Of a stretch of 64,000 nucleotides of DNA, positions 8,901 to 15,220 are shown piece by piece (the first letter of the stretch is position 1; every line of letters starts with the position of its first letter). Origin of the DNA: Gammaproteobacteria bacterium. GTDB taxonomy: Bacteria; Pseudomonadota; Gammaproteobacteria; Pseudomonadales; Cellvibrionaceae. The notes beneath the pieces were generated by a model. That model had not been told where the DNA came from, did not search any database, and saw nothing but the letters and a program-made list of their open reading frames with translations. Location of the stretch: positions 310,001-374,000 of the forward strand of contig SEBU01000005.1 in NCBI GenBank assembly GCA_004173475.1, given 5' to 3'. The position numbers and the translations under genes are program-made.

Positions 8901-9221
8901 AGGGAGTGCAATCCGTCGCGCAGTAACCTTTTTAAGATTATCAACAGAAATAGATTTCATTCTCGAAAGTGGTGCCTGATACTTAAAATTTTCTTCATCA
9001 AGTTCAAGCCTAAAAGCACGAAACCACAAAGTAAACCCAATACCTAATGCTATGTAAACTGGAGAACCCGATATCAGATCTTCTCTGTGCGATAAGATGC
9101 CTTTTATGAGCATCGATAATCCGATTCCGAACCAAACAACCAAGAAAAATAATTGTGGCTGCCACGCTGCTCTTACCAAGCCTAAATTAGTTTTTGCATC
9201 TGATAACTTAATTATGACCAC
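8895..9221 (-). CDS. Cassette 9 small membrane protein
   Basis: 108 residues, not recognised. Two membrane helices (about 24-42 and 52-68) are followed by a charged C-terminal strand-rich region of 40 residues, the layout of small proteins with a PH-like tail. The start is GTG at 9221 with only TTAGG directly against it, so the true start is uncertain; there is no other Met before residue 37. The stop codon lies inside the attC, a common arrangement in cassettes. Confidence 0.6.
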   Translation of the reverse strand: MVIIKLSDAKTNLGLVRAAWQPQLFFLVVWFGIGLSMLIKGILSHREDLISGSPVYIALGIGFTLWFRAFRLELDEENFKYQAPLSRMKSISVDNLKKVTARRIALPA

Positions 9222-9272
9222 CTAACAATATGGATTTACGATGCATATGTAGCATTCTTCATTCATGGATTG

Positions 9273-9403
9273 CTCTAACGCCGAGCTAAGCGGCAGTTTT
9301 TAAGTTGTAGTTTTGTGGAATACTTTTGCGCAGCAAAACCACAAAACTGCGACTTAAAAATTGTCCAGCCACGAAGTGGCGATGCTTGAGCGATTTGTTA
9401 TGT
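9273..9403 (-). repeat. attC site 8
   Basis: From TAACGCCGAGCTAAGCGGC to GCTTGAGCGATTTGTTATGT, CTAAGC/GCTTGAGC subtype. Confidence 0.95.
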
Positions 9404-9832
9404 TTTTGCTTTTAATATTGCCTTAACTGAGCCAATTTCCGAAGCCGCCAACGATTTAAGTGAAGACACGAAAGAATCAATTGCCGATGGCTCAATACTT
9501 AAATCAAATTCTGAAAAATATTCTTTTTTAGGTAATGCCGAGTCAACTACGATATGAGCTACCTTAATTCTTGCGACGATATTCCAGCTTTTACCTGTAC
9601 ATTTGCAAGAAAACGAGAAATACGAAAAATTTTCATTTTCTCCAGTTGAAAAGTTAACTGTTTGAGTTTGCTCTTTAGGAAAACCACTTAGAGAATTAGC
9701 AAACTCTAAAATCGCTTCTCGCTGGGTATAGCAACAAGCCAAACCAGAAAATGAACCATTCGAGGCGAACACTTTCACCTCAAAAAGATCATCATCTTCC
9801 CAAACGGATTCAATTTCAATTTTTCGTTCCAT
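9398..9832 (-). CDS. Cassette 8 hypothetical protein
   Basis: 144 residues, soluble, not recognised. Begins with an acidic beta-rich half (IEIESVWEDDDLFEVKVFA) with several cysteines near residues 33-34 and 76-78, then an Ala/Ser-rich helix at the end. GGAG lies 4 nt before the ATG, a good site. The stop TAA is the TTA of the attC core. A single-gene cassette with the usual orientation. The fold might be of the small immunity/sensor kind, but nothing in the sequence proves this. Confidence 0.7.
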   Translation of the reverse strand: MERKIEIESVWEDDDLFEVKVFASNGSFSGLACCYTQREAILEFANSLSGFPKEQTQTVNFSTGENENFSYFSFSCKCTGKSWNIVARIKVAHIVVDSALPKKEYFSEFDLSIEPSAIDSFVSSLKSLAASEIGSVKAILKAKT

Positions 9833-9841
9833 ACTGCTCCA

Positions 9842-9971
9842 ACATAACGTTAAGTTCAGCGGCAGGCTTTAAGTTGTGCGTTTTGCAATAATGAGCGAAG
9901 CGAATGCAAATAAGCGCAACTTAAAGCCTGTCCAGCACGCGAAGCGTGCGAGCTGCAACGCCTTGTTACGT
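9842..9971 (-). repeat. attC site 7, divergent
   Basis: Ends TAACGTTAAGTTCAGCGGC and GCTGCAACGCCTTGTTACGT are conserved in type, but the central palindrome is different (AGGCTTTAAGTTGTGCG arms), so this cassette probably came from another attC lineage. Confidence 0.9.
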
Positions 9972-10415
9972 AATAGTAAGTTTAAGATAGATTTGCAGGA
10001 AACAGGAAGGAAAAACAAAAGCACTCAAACCCTAGCCTTCCGAAGCAACCCAACACATACCAAAACTTTACCTAAAACGAAAGCAGCGCAAGAAAGAAAC
10101 TAAAACTAACGAACCCCAAATACCGCTACCGTTAAAACCTACTTGCGAAAACATAATTTTCTTACGACGAAATATAACTAAGAAACCCTATAACGAAATA
10201 ACCTAAGCCTTTGCAGACATTACAACGTGAAAAATTGCTGGGACGCTAAGCTAAAAAAGACTTGGCTTGAAATTGGAGCTTTTGCTTTTCAAGCGAGCCG
10301 AAGCTGTAGATTTTTCGTGATAAGAACTGAAAGACAAAACCACATTCTTTCAGAACTACAGCTTTTTCATTTCCGATGCAGCCGAAGCGGCACGTTTTTA
10401 TTTTCTTGCACCACG
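9972..10415 (-). other. ORF-less integron cassette 7 with internal palindrome
   Basis: 444 bp, no convincing gene on either strand. It contains an inverted repeat: GCTGTAG (10303-10309) with CTACAGC (10356-10362), and inside it AACTGAAAGA (10325-10334) with TCTTTCAGAA (10346-10355). It shares short blocks (CCTAGCCTTCCGAAGCAA, AGCTTTTGCTTTT, GCCGAAGC) with the other ORF-less cassettes but is otherwise different. Confidence 0.6.
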
Positions 10416-10553
10416 TAACGCCGAGTTCAGCGGCAGTTTTTAAGTTGTGGTTTTATGGAATACTTTTGCGCAGCAAAACCATAAAGCCGCGACTTAAAAA
10501 CTGTCCAGCGCAGGCACGAAGTGCCGGAGCGGTGCTGCAACGACTTGTTACGT
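10413..10553 (-). repeat. attC site 6
   Basis: From TAACGCCGAGTTCAGCGGC to GCTGCAACGACTTGTTACGT, TTCAGC/GCTGCAAC subtype. The small inner hairpin is GGCACGAAGTGCC, as in the degenerate terminal site. Confidence 0.95.
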
Positions 10554-10923
10554 GATAATTTACTTGTGAAGTATTTGAACAGAAGGAGAAAGCAAACTAC
10601 AACAATAAAACCCTAGCCTTCCGAAGCAAACCAACAAAAACACAATTTAAAGCTTTAACCGCAGTAAAGCCAGAGGCAACAAACCTTATAACAAAAAATA
10701 TTGTAGCCTTATGCGCACAACTAAAAAGTGCTTGCGAAAAACCGAACTACCGAAGGCACAAGAAATATTTCAAAACGTTAAACCGCAATATTTCAGCCTA
10801 GAAAAGCTATTTGTACGCTTAGAACTAGCAGCACATGAAAAACCCAAACTTCAACCTTTCAAGGATTTAGCTCTTGCTTTTAAAAACCAACCGAAGCTGT
10901 AGGTTTTTAATTTCTTGCCCACG
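10554..10923 (-). other. ORF-less integron cassette 6 (family copy 2)
   Basis: 370 bp body related to cassettes 11 and 4. A 63-residue frame on the + strand (10711-10902) points the wrong way, has no ribosome site and is not open in the sister copies, so I do not call it. The relationship to copy 1 begins right at the attC (TTACTTGTGAAG after the core) and continues across most of the body. Confidence 0.6.
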
Positions 10924-11051
10924 TAACGCCGAGCTAAGCGGCAGTTTTTAAGTTGCGGTTTTGTGGAATACTTTTGCGCAGCAAAACCACAAAACCGCGA
11001 CTTAAAAACTGTCCAGCACCGAAGGTGCGATGCTTGAGCGACTTGTTATGA
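10921..11051 (-). repeat. attC site 5
   Basis: From TAACGCCGAGCTAAGCGGC to GCTTGAGCGACTTGTTATGA, CTAAGC/GCTTGAGC subtype. Confidence 0.95.
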
Positions 11052-11489
11052 ATGAGACCAAATTTCATAAGCCCTTAGCGCTTCTTCAGTATAAAAATTA
11101 CGCTCAATTTCTGATGCAAAGGAACCAATCATATACCCAATGAATTCCGCAAGAAACCTGCGTTGGGCAGGCGTGCAAGCCAAAAAGTACTTATTATTTT
11201 CACCATTGTGTTCAAGATGAAATAGAAACTGCCCGAAATAAAATTCAGAATTTACCGTTTCCAAACTCAACCGCACGAAGGCGGGAGTAAAATACATTTT
11301 ACCTATTTCATTGCAAAAACAGATTGGGTCCCAACCAGGATTACCCAATTCTTCCAAGCCTATGGTAAGAATAGTTGCGTTTAATAAAGTCTGATCATGC
11401 TCTTCGCATTCTTCACAATGTGTGAAGTCCGTGAAATGCTCAGGCTTTTCCGCTTTAAAAAGATTTAATGAAGTATTGATCCAGTCCAT
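11046..11489 (-). CDS. Cassette 5 hypothetical protein, possibly DUF6714-like
   Basis: 147 residues, soluble. It has HCEECEEH at about 24-31, which could bind a metal, then a WDPICF segment and a F-x-L-x-L-E-x-V pattern about the middle, then helices. The middle part (hydrophobic FVRLSLE after a tyrosine/phenylalanine-rich stretch) recalls the DUF6714 family; this is a weak resemblance. AAGG lies just before the ATG. The stop codon overlaps the attC core. Function unknown. Confidence 0.65.
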   Translation of the reverse strand: MDWINTSLNLFKAEKPEHFTDFTHCEECEEHDQTLLNATILTIGLEELGNPGWDPICFCNEIGKMYFTPAFVRLSLETVNSEFYFGQFLFHLEHNGENNKYFLACTPAQRRFLAEFIGYMIGSFASEIERNFYTEEALRAYEIWSHS

Positions 11490-11500
11490 AGCCTTGGTTT

Positions 11501-11633
11501 TTATAACGCCGAGTTCAGCGGCAGTTTTTAAGTTGTGGTTTTATGGATTACTTTTGCGCAGCAAAACCATAAAACTGCGACTTAAAAACTGTCCAAGGAG
11601 CGCAGCGACTGGTGCTGCAACGACTTGTTACGT
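11501..11633 (-). repeat. attC site 4
   Basis: From TAACGCCGAGTTCAGCGGC to GCTGCAACGACTTGTTACGT, TTCAGC/GCTGCAAC subtype, inner hairpin of the AAGGAGCGCAGCGACTGG kind, the same as site 9. Confidence 0.95.
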
Positions 11634-11932
11634 GAAACTCTACGCTACGAAAAACTTTCCGAAGCGCACAAACAGAAACTACATTTTAAGCTTTAACCGC
11701 TTTAAAGCCAGAGGCAACCAAGCCAAAATACAATTATTTGTAGCCTTATGCACACAACTAAAAGTGCTTGCGATTTTCTAAACTACCGAAGGCACAAAAA
11801 ATACTTCAGAACGTTAAACTCCGTGGCACAAAGTTTCCGCTTACGATAAACCCAAACTTCGATCTTTCAGAAATTTAGCTTTTGCTTTTACAATTTAGCC
11901 GAAGCGTTTGGCTTTAATTTCTTTAACCCACG
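11634..11932 (-). other. ORF-less integron cassette 4 (family copy 3)
   Basis: 299 bp body without a gene. From about 11688 it is clearly related to cassettes 6 and 11 (AAGCTTTAACCGC, AAAGCCAGAGGCAAC, TGTAGCCTTATGC, CTAAAAGTGCTTGCGA, AACTACCGAAGGCACAA). It is shorter than the other two. Reading frames differ among copies, which argues against a conserved protein. Confidence 0.6.
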
Positions 11933-12060
11933 TAACGCCGAGCTAAGCGGCAGTTTTTAAGTCGTAGTTTTGTGGAATACTTTTGCGCAGCAAAACCACA
12001 AAACTGCGACTTAAAAACTGTCCAGCACCGAAGGTGCGATGCTTGAGCGACTTGTTATAC
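11930..12060 (-). repeat. attC site 3
   Basis: From TAACGCCGAGCTAAGCGGC to GCTTGAGCGACTTGTTATAC, CTAAGC/GCTTGAGC subtype. Confidence 0.95.
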
Positions 12061-12504
12061 GCTTTTAGAGCGACCAAAACAAAACGCTTCTTCGTGCCAA
12101 AAATGAACAACCCAAGACTCATTTTCAGGCCAAATAGTTACGTCGTCACTTGCAGGGTAACAAAACTCATTCCAATATTTAATAAAGAGTTCTGTATTAG
12201 TAGTTACAGCAGACTCAGGTTGCCATGAAACAATTATATTTCCAGCAGTCATTCTTTGAGCTAACCACGCTTTAACAAACTCTTCATTCTCAGAATTTAT
12301 TTTTTCAATTGAGCCGAATAACGAAGGATTAACTGAAAATTCAGAATTTTTATCTGCAAAGGTAAGTGATTTCTCCCATGCACGATTAGCAGACTCAGTA
12401 CCTAAAGGAATAATTTGAGCTAATTCCTCCGCAGGAAGAACACAATATTTTTCATCAGTCCAACGCCAAGCTAAAGGAAAATTCGAGAGTGAAGGGATTG
12501 GCAC
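12055..12504 (-). CDS. Cassette 3 hypothetical protein
   Basis: 149 residues, soluble, rich in Trp (8) and acidic residues, not recognised. Starts at GTG 12504 with GGAG 9 nt upstream; the first Met in frame would remove half the protein. The ends are well formed: a proline start (MPIPSLSNF) and a hydrophobic/aromatic C-terminal segment (HFWHEEAFCFGR). The stop codon lies in the attC core. Single-gene cassette, orientation away from intI. Function unknown. Confidence 0.68.
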   Translation of the reverse strand: MPIPSLSNFPLAWRWTDEKYCVLPAEELAQIIPLGTESANRAWEKSLTFADKNSEFSVNPSLFGSIEKINSENEEFVKAWLAQRMTAGNIIVSWQPESAVTTNTELFIKYWNEFCYPASDDVTIWPENESWVVHFWHEEAFCFGRSKSV

Positions 12505-12524
12505 GATGTTAACTCCATGTGTAC

Positions 12525-12655
12525 GTATAACGCCGAGTTCAGCGGCAGTTTTTAAGTTGTGGTTTTATGGAACACTTTTGCGCAGCAAAACCATAAAGCC
12601 GCAACTTAAAAACTGTCCAGCACCGAAGGTGCGATGCTGGAACGACTTGTTATAG
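12525..12655 (-). repeat. attC site 2
   Basis: From TAACGCCGAGTTCAGCGGC to GCTGGAACGACTTGTTATAG. Left arm TTCAGC, right arm GCTGGAAC, which still pair with one extrahelical base. Confidence 0.95.
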
Positions 12656-12657
12656 AT

Positions 12658-12909
12658 TTATTTCTTTTTGGAGGGCTTTTGCGTTAATGCAGAGCCCGCA
12701 GCTGACTTTGCAGACTTGCTCGAACTTTCTTGCCTTAGAGTTTTTGAGGCTGCCGTTGCTGCTTGCGCTCCAGTAACCTTGGAAGGGGATTTTGTTTGGC
12801 TTAGTGCAGAGCCTGCAGCTGATTTTGCGGCTTTGCTTGAGTTGTCACTTTTTAGCACTTTTGATGCTGCTGATGCAGACTTGCTACTTGTTACTTCTTT
12901 CTTCGCCAT
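12658..12909 (-). CDS. Cassette 2, second gene: Ser/Ala/Lys-rich basic protein with internal duplication
   Basis: 83 residues, very low complexity, built from two copies of a unit of about 40 residues (SSKSASAASKVLK..SSKAAKSAAGSAL and then AATAASKTLR..SSKSAKSAAGSAL). Strongly basic, predicted helical or disordered; similar Lys/Ser/Ala proteins are found in bacterial mobile elements but I cannot give a function. Start chosen at 12909 because GAGGTG is 7 nt upstream; the ATG at 12915 is too close to it. It overlaps the end of the upstream gene by 26 bp, so translation is probably coupled. An opposite frame of the same length is a shadow. Confidence 0.7.
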   Translation of the reverse strand: MAKKEVTSSKSASAASKVLKSDNSSKAAKSAAGSALSQTKSPSKVTGAQAATAASKTLRQESSSKSAKSAAGSALTQKPSKKK

Positions 12910-13405
12910 GAGCATTCACCTCTAATTTGTGTTTGAGTTTTGATGCAAGTTCAGATTCAGATGTATCATTGAAAAGCATAAAGGCTAATGAAGTTAGAAG
13001 AGCGGTTATAAGTACAGAGCTTGCAAAACCGCCCGCTAAATTCACGCCAAACTGAGGCCAAAATTTCTTACTTTCACGAATTTCGGAAACTATAAGTCCC
13101 TCTTCAATTTCTTTTCTAAACTCACTTACATATTCGTCAATTGAGCTTTGACCATAGTCTGTGAGCCTAGACTGAGCAGTATCTTTGGCTCTTATTAATG
13201 CTCCTTGAGGTAATTGAGCATACCATTTTTCTATTTCATCGGAGGTTGGAATAGCACCATTATTTTCTAGTTGATGTTTAATCCACTCTATTTTTTGTTC
13301 TTCAACAACAGCAAATGCAACCAAACCGAGTAACCAGTTTTCATTTTCAGGAACATCTTCGACTAACTCCTTATATATATCTTGTGGCCCCAAAAATTTT
13401 GCCAT
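12884..13405 (-). CDS. Cassette 2, first gene: tail-anchored membrane protein
   Basis: 173 residues. Residues 1-115 are soluble and helical with acidic and Trp-containing helices; one membrane helix lies at about 124-146 (FASSVLITALLTSLAFMLF), followed by a short basic tail, so the protein looks tail-anchored. GAGGAAGAT before the ATG is a good ribosome site. It overlaps the downstream Ser/Ala/Lys-rich gene by 26 bp. Two overlapping genes in one cassette suggest products that work together, as in toxin-antitoxin or other two-part modules, but no known family is evident. Confidence 0.72.
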   Translation of the reverse strand: MAKFLGPQDIYKELVEDVPENENWLLGLVAFAVVEEQKIEWIKHQLENNGAIPTSDEIEKWYAQLPQGALIRAKDTAQSRLTDYGQSSIDEYVSEFRKEIEEGLIVSEIRESKKFWPQFGVNLAGGFASSVLITALLTSLAFMLFNDTSESELASKLKHKLEVNAHGEERSNK

Positions 13406-13423
13406 ATCTTCCTCATTTAGTTT

Positions 13424-13556
13424 CTATAACGCCGAGCTAAGCGGCAGTTTTTAAGTTGCGGTTTTGTGGAATACTTTTGCGCAGCAAAACCACAAAACTG
13501 CGACTTAAAAACTGTCCAGCGCACGTAGTGCGCGGTGCTTGAGCGACTTGTTACAT
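13424..13556 (-). repeat. attC site 1 (nearest intI)
   Basis: From TAACGCCGAGCTAAGCGGC to GCTTGAGCGACTTGTTACAT, CTAAGC/GCTTGAGC subtype, inner hairpin GCGCACGTAGTGCGC. Confidence 0.95.
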
Positions 13557-13666
13557 GATTACCTTTTTAAAACCAAACGTTTTGTAAGTTTTATTTTAAA
13601 AAACTTTTTTTTAAAACAACAAAATCTGAAAGATAAACCAAAAGAACTGAGCGAGTAAAGTGCTTG

Positions 13667-13957
13667 CTACATGCCAACACCAGCAGCTACGCCACCTAAC
13701 ATTAAAAAGTATATGTACAATAAAAATGAAATAATATTTGCTACAACTGGGTTTTTCTTGAAAAAAAAGCTGTTGAGCACAACCCAAGCTGTGGCGACAC
13801 CAACATAATAAGAATATTTTATGACTTCGAATAATACAGGGTAATTATTTGATTCGAAAATATTTCTTTCGTATGCAAAATAAGTTGGCGTAAAAACCGC
13901 CGCGCTAAAGAATATGCAAGCGACTATAAACTTTACGATATTGATCGCGATTTCCAT
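13667..13957 (-). CDS. Cassette 1 small membrane protein
   Basis: 96 residues with three hydrophobic helices (about 6-26, 45-65, 72-92) and a Gly-rich end; not recognised. A TTG-started form nine residues longer exists, but GAG lies 6 nt before the ATG at 13957. It is the first cassette, closest to intI and thus to the expected cassette promoter, so it should be the most strongly expressed. A 110-bp AT-rich untranslated stretch separates its stop from its attC, longer than in the other cassettes. Confidence 0.6.
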   Translation of the reverse strand: MEIAINIVKFIVACIFFSAAVFTPTYFAYERNIFESNNYPVLFEVIKYSYYVGVATAWVVLNSFFFKKNPVVANIISFLLYIYFLMLGGVAAGVGM

Positions 13958-14019
13958 TTTTGACTCATGTAACAGTTTATTCAAAAGTCTAGACTTTATA
14001 TTTCCACAGCACCGAAATA

Positions 14020-14105
14020 ATAAACCTTAATAACAACAATAATTTAGCTTTTGATAAAAATAAAAACGGAGATATATGTTTCAATAAAAGCGGGAGATAT
14101 ACGGC
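14020..14105. other. Probable attI region with direct repeats
   Basis: Lies between cassette 1 and intI, where the primary insertion site must be. Read on the - strand it has GTTGTTATTAAGG (core candidate near 14031-14037) and, closer to intI, two imperfect direct repeats 25 bp apart (AATAAAAACGGAGATATA ending 14076, AATAAAAGCGGGAGATATA ending 14101) that could be integrase-binding repeats. The exact crossover is not determined. Confidence 0.4.
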
Positions 14106-14118
14106 TGTGTTAAGGCAC

Positions 14119-14147
14119 TTGAATTCAGGGAAAACAAAGGCTATATT
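14119..14147 (+). promoter_or_regulatory. Predicted intI promoter
   Basis: TTGAAT (14119-14124), 17-bp spacer, TATATT (14142-14147), placed 30 bp ahead of the intI ATG. A good sigma-70 match for a rightward promoter. Confidence 0.6.
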
Positions 14148-14153
14148 TGAAAG

Positions 14154-14169
14154 CTGGATTTATATACAG
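14154..14169 (+). promoter_or_regulatory. LexA-like box in the intI leader
   Basis: CTGG-ATTTATAT-ACAG matches the SOS box CTGT-N8-ACAG with one mismatch and the favoured AT-rich centre. It covers the predicted transcription start and the ribosome site. LexA control of integron integrases is established for several integrons; here it is a sequence prediction. Confidence 0.6.
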
Positions 14170-14176
14170 GTGTGTT

Positions 14177-15157
14177 ATGGAAAACGTCAAAATCCCTCTC
14201 CCGCTAAAACCTACTAAATTATTGGATCAGTTTCGCACGTTTATTCGGTTGGATGGCAAAAGCTATGCGACTGAGAATACCTATGTTTATTGGGTTCATC
14301 AATATATTTTGTTTCACAAAAAGCAGCACCCAATTCACCTCAGCAATAAACATGTAACTGCCTACTTATCTCATCTAGCTACAGTAGCTAACACTGCGCC
14401 GAACACTCAAAAGACTGCTCTCAATGCAATTATGTTTCTTTACAATCGGTTTTTAAAAAGGCCGATTGAAAAATTAGATTTTCAATATGCTAAGAAATCC
14501 AAACGAACTCCAACTGTCTTTTCCCATGAAGAAGCCATTGCAGTTATAAATGCCTTGGCAATGCCTTACAAATTAATGGCGCAATTGATGTACGGGTCAG
14601 GGCTTCGTATATCCGAAGCTTTACGTTTGCGAGTAAAGGATGTTGATTTTAATATGGGTTATATTGTTGTTAGGGATGGTAAAGGTGCAAAAGATAGAAC
14701 AACGCTTCTACCTAAAAGCTTGGTTACAGATTTAAAGAATCAAGCGATGTTGGTCTCAAAGTTGTTGGAGTTCGACAGAGCACGTGATGTCGGTGCGGTT
14801 TATCTGCCACATGCTTTAGAGAATAAATATCCTAATGCGGGGTACGCGCTTGAATGGCAATATTTATTCCCCTCAGACAGCATTAGCAAAGATCCGCGCG
14901 TAAACGTAATGCGTCGCCATCATCTTTACAGCGGAACGCTTCAATCACATGTTAAAGATGCGATTAGAGAGGCTCGTGTTTTTAAGCAAGCCAGTTGTCA
15001 TACTTTTCGGCACTCATTTGCAACACGTCTATTACAAGCGAAATATGATCTAAAACAAATTCAAACATTAATGGGGCACTCTGACATTCGTACCACTGAA
15101 ATTTATTTACACGTCCTTGATGATCTCGGTGATAAGGTCAAAAGTCCAATCGACTGA
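14177..15157 (+). CDS. intI: Integron integrase IntI
   Basis: Tyrosine recombinase that inserts and excises cassettes at attI and folded attC strands. The 326-residue protein has an N-terminal SAM-like domain and a catalytic domain with R144, K169, H275, R278, H301 and Y310. The IntI-specific extra stretch is present (about 215-250: ALENKYPNAG, then DPR.NVMRRHHLY), distinguishing it from XerC/XerD. It ends KSPID like other IntI proteins. Start chosen at ATG 14177 with AGG 6 nt before; an upstream TTG at 14147 overlaps the predicted -10 box. It points away from the cassette train, the classical integron layout. No frameshift, so it may be active. Confidence 0.96.
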   Translation: MENVKIPLPLKPTKLLDQFRTFIRLDGKSYATENTYVYWVHQYILFHKKQHPIHLSNKHVTAYLSHLATVANTAPNTQKTALNAIMFLYNRFLKRPIEKLDFQYAKKSKRTPTVFSHEEAIAVINALAMPYKLMAQLMYGSGLRISEALRLRVKDVDFNMGYIVVRDGKGAKDRTTLLPKSLVTDLKNQAMLVSKLLEFDRARDVGAVYLPHALENKYPNAGYALEWQYLFPSDSISKDPRVNVMRRHHLYSGTLQSHVKDAIREARVFKQASCHTFRHSFATRLLQAKYDLKQIQTLMGHSDIRTTEIYLHVLDDLGDKVKSPID

Positions 15158-15160
15158 TAA

Positions 15161-15190
15161 AAAAATGCCCTCCAATTGGAGGGCATTTTT
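15161..15190. terminator. Bidirectional terminator between intI and ppc
   Basis: AAAAATGCCCTCC and GGAGGGCATTTTT form a perfect 13-bp stem with an AATT loop and T-tracts on both strands, between the two convergent genes. Confidence 0.93.
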
Positions 15191-15220
15191 TCAATATACT
15201 TTGTTAAACAGTATTAACCG

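Noticed and set aside
10711..10902. 63-residue + strand frame in cassette 6
   Set aside because: Wrong direction for a cassette gene, no ribosome site, not open in the related cassettes 4 and 11.
12668..12925. 85-residue + strand frame
   Set aside because: Mirror of the Ser/Ala/Lys-rich cassette gene on the - strand, against the cassette direction and without a ribosome site.
7735..13556. CRISPR array
   Set aside because: The repeats are about 130 bp long, palindromic, spaced by gene-sized segments and next to an integron integrase; they are attC sites.
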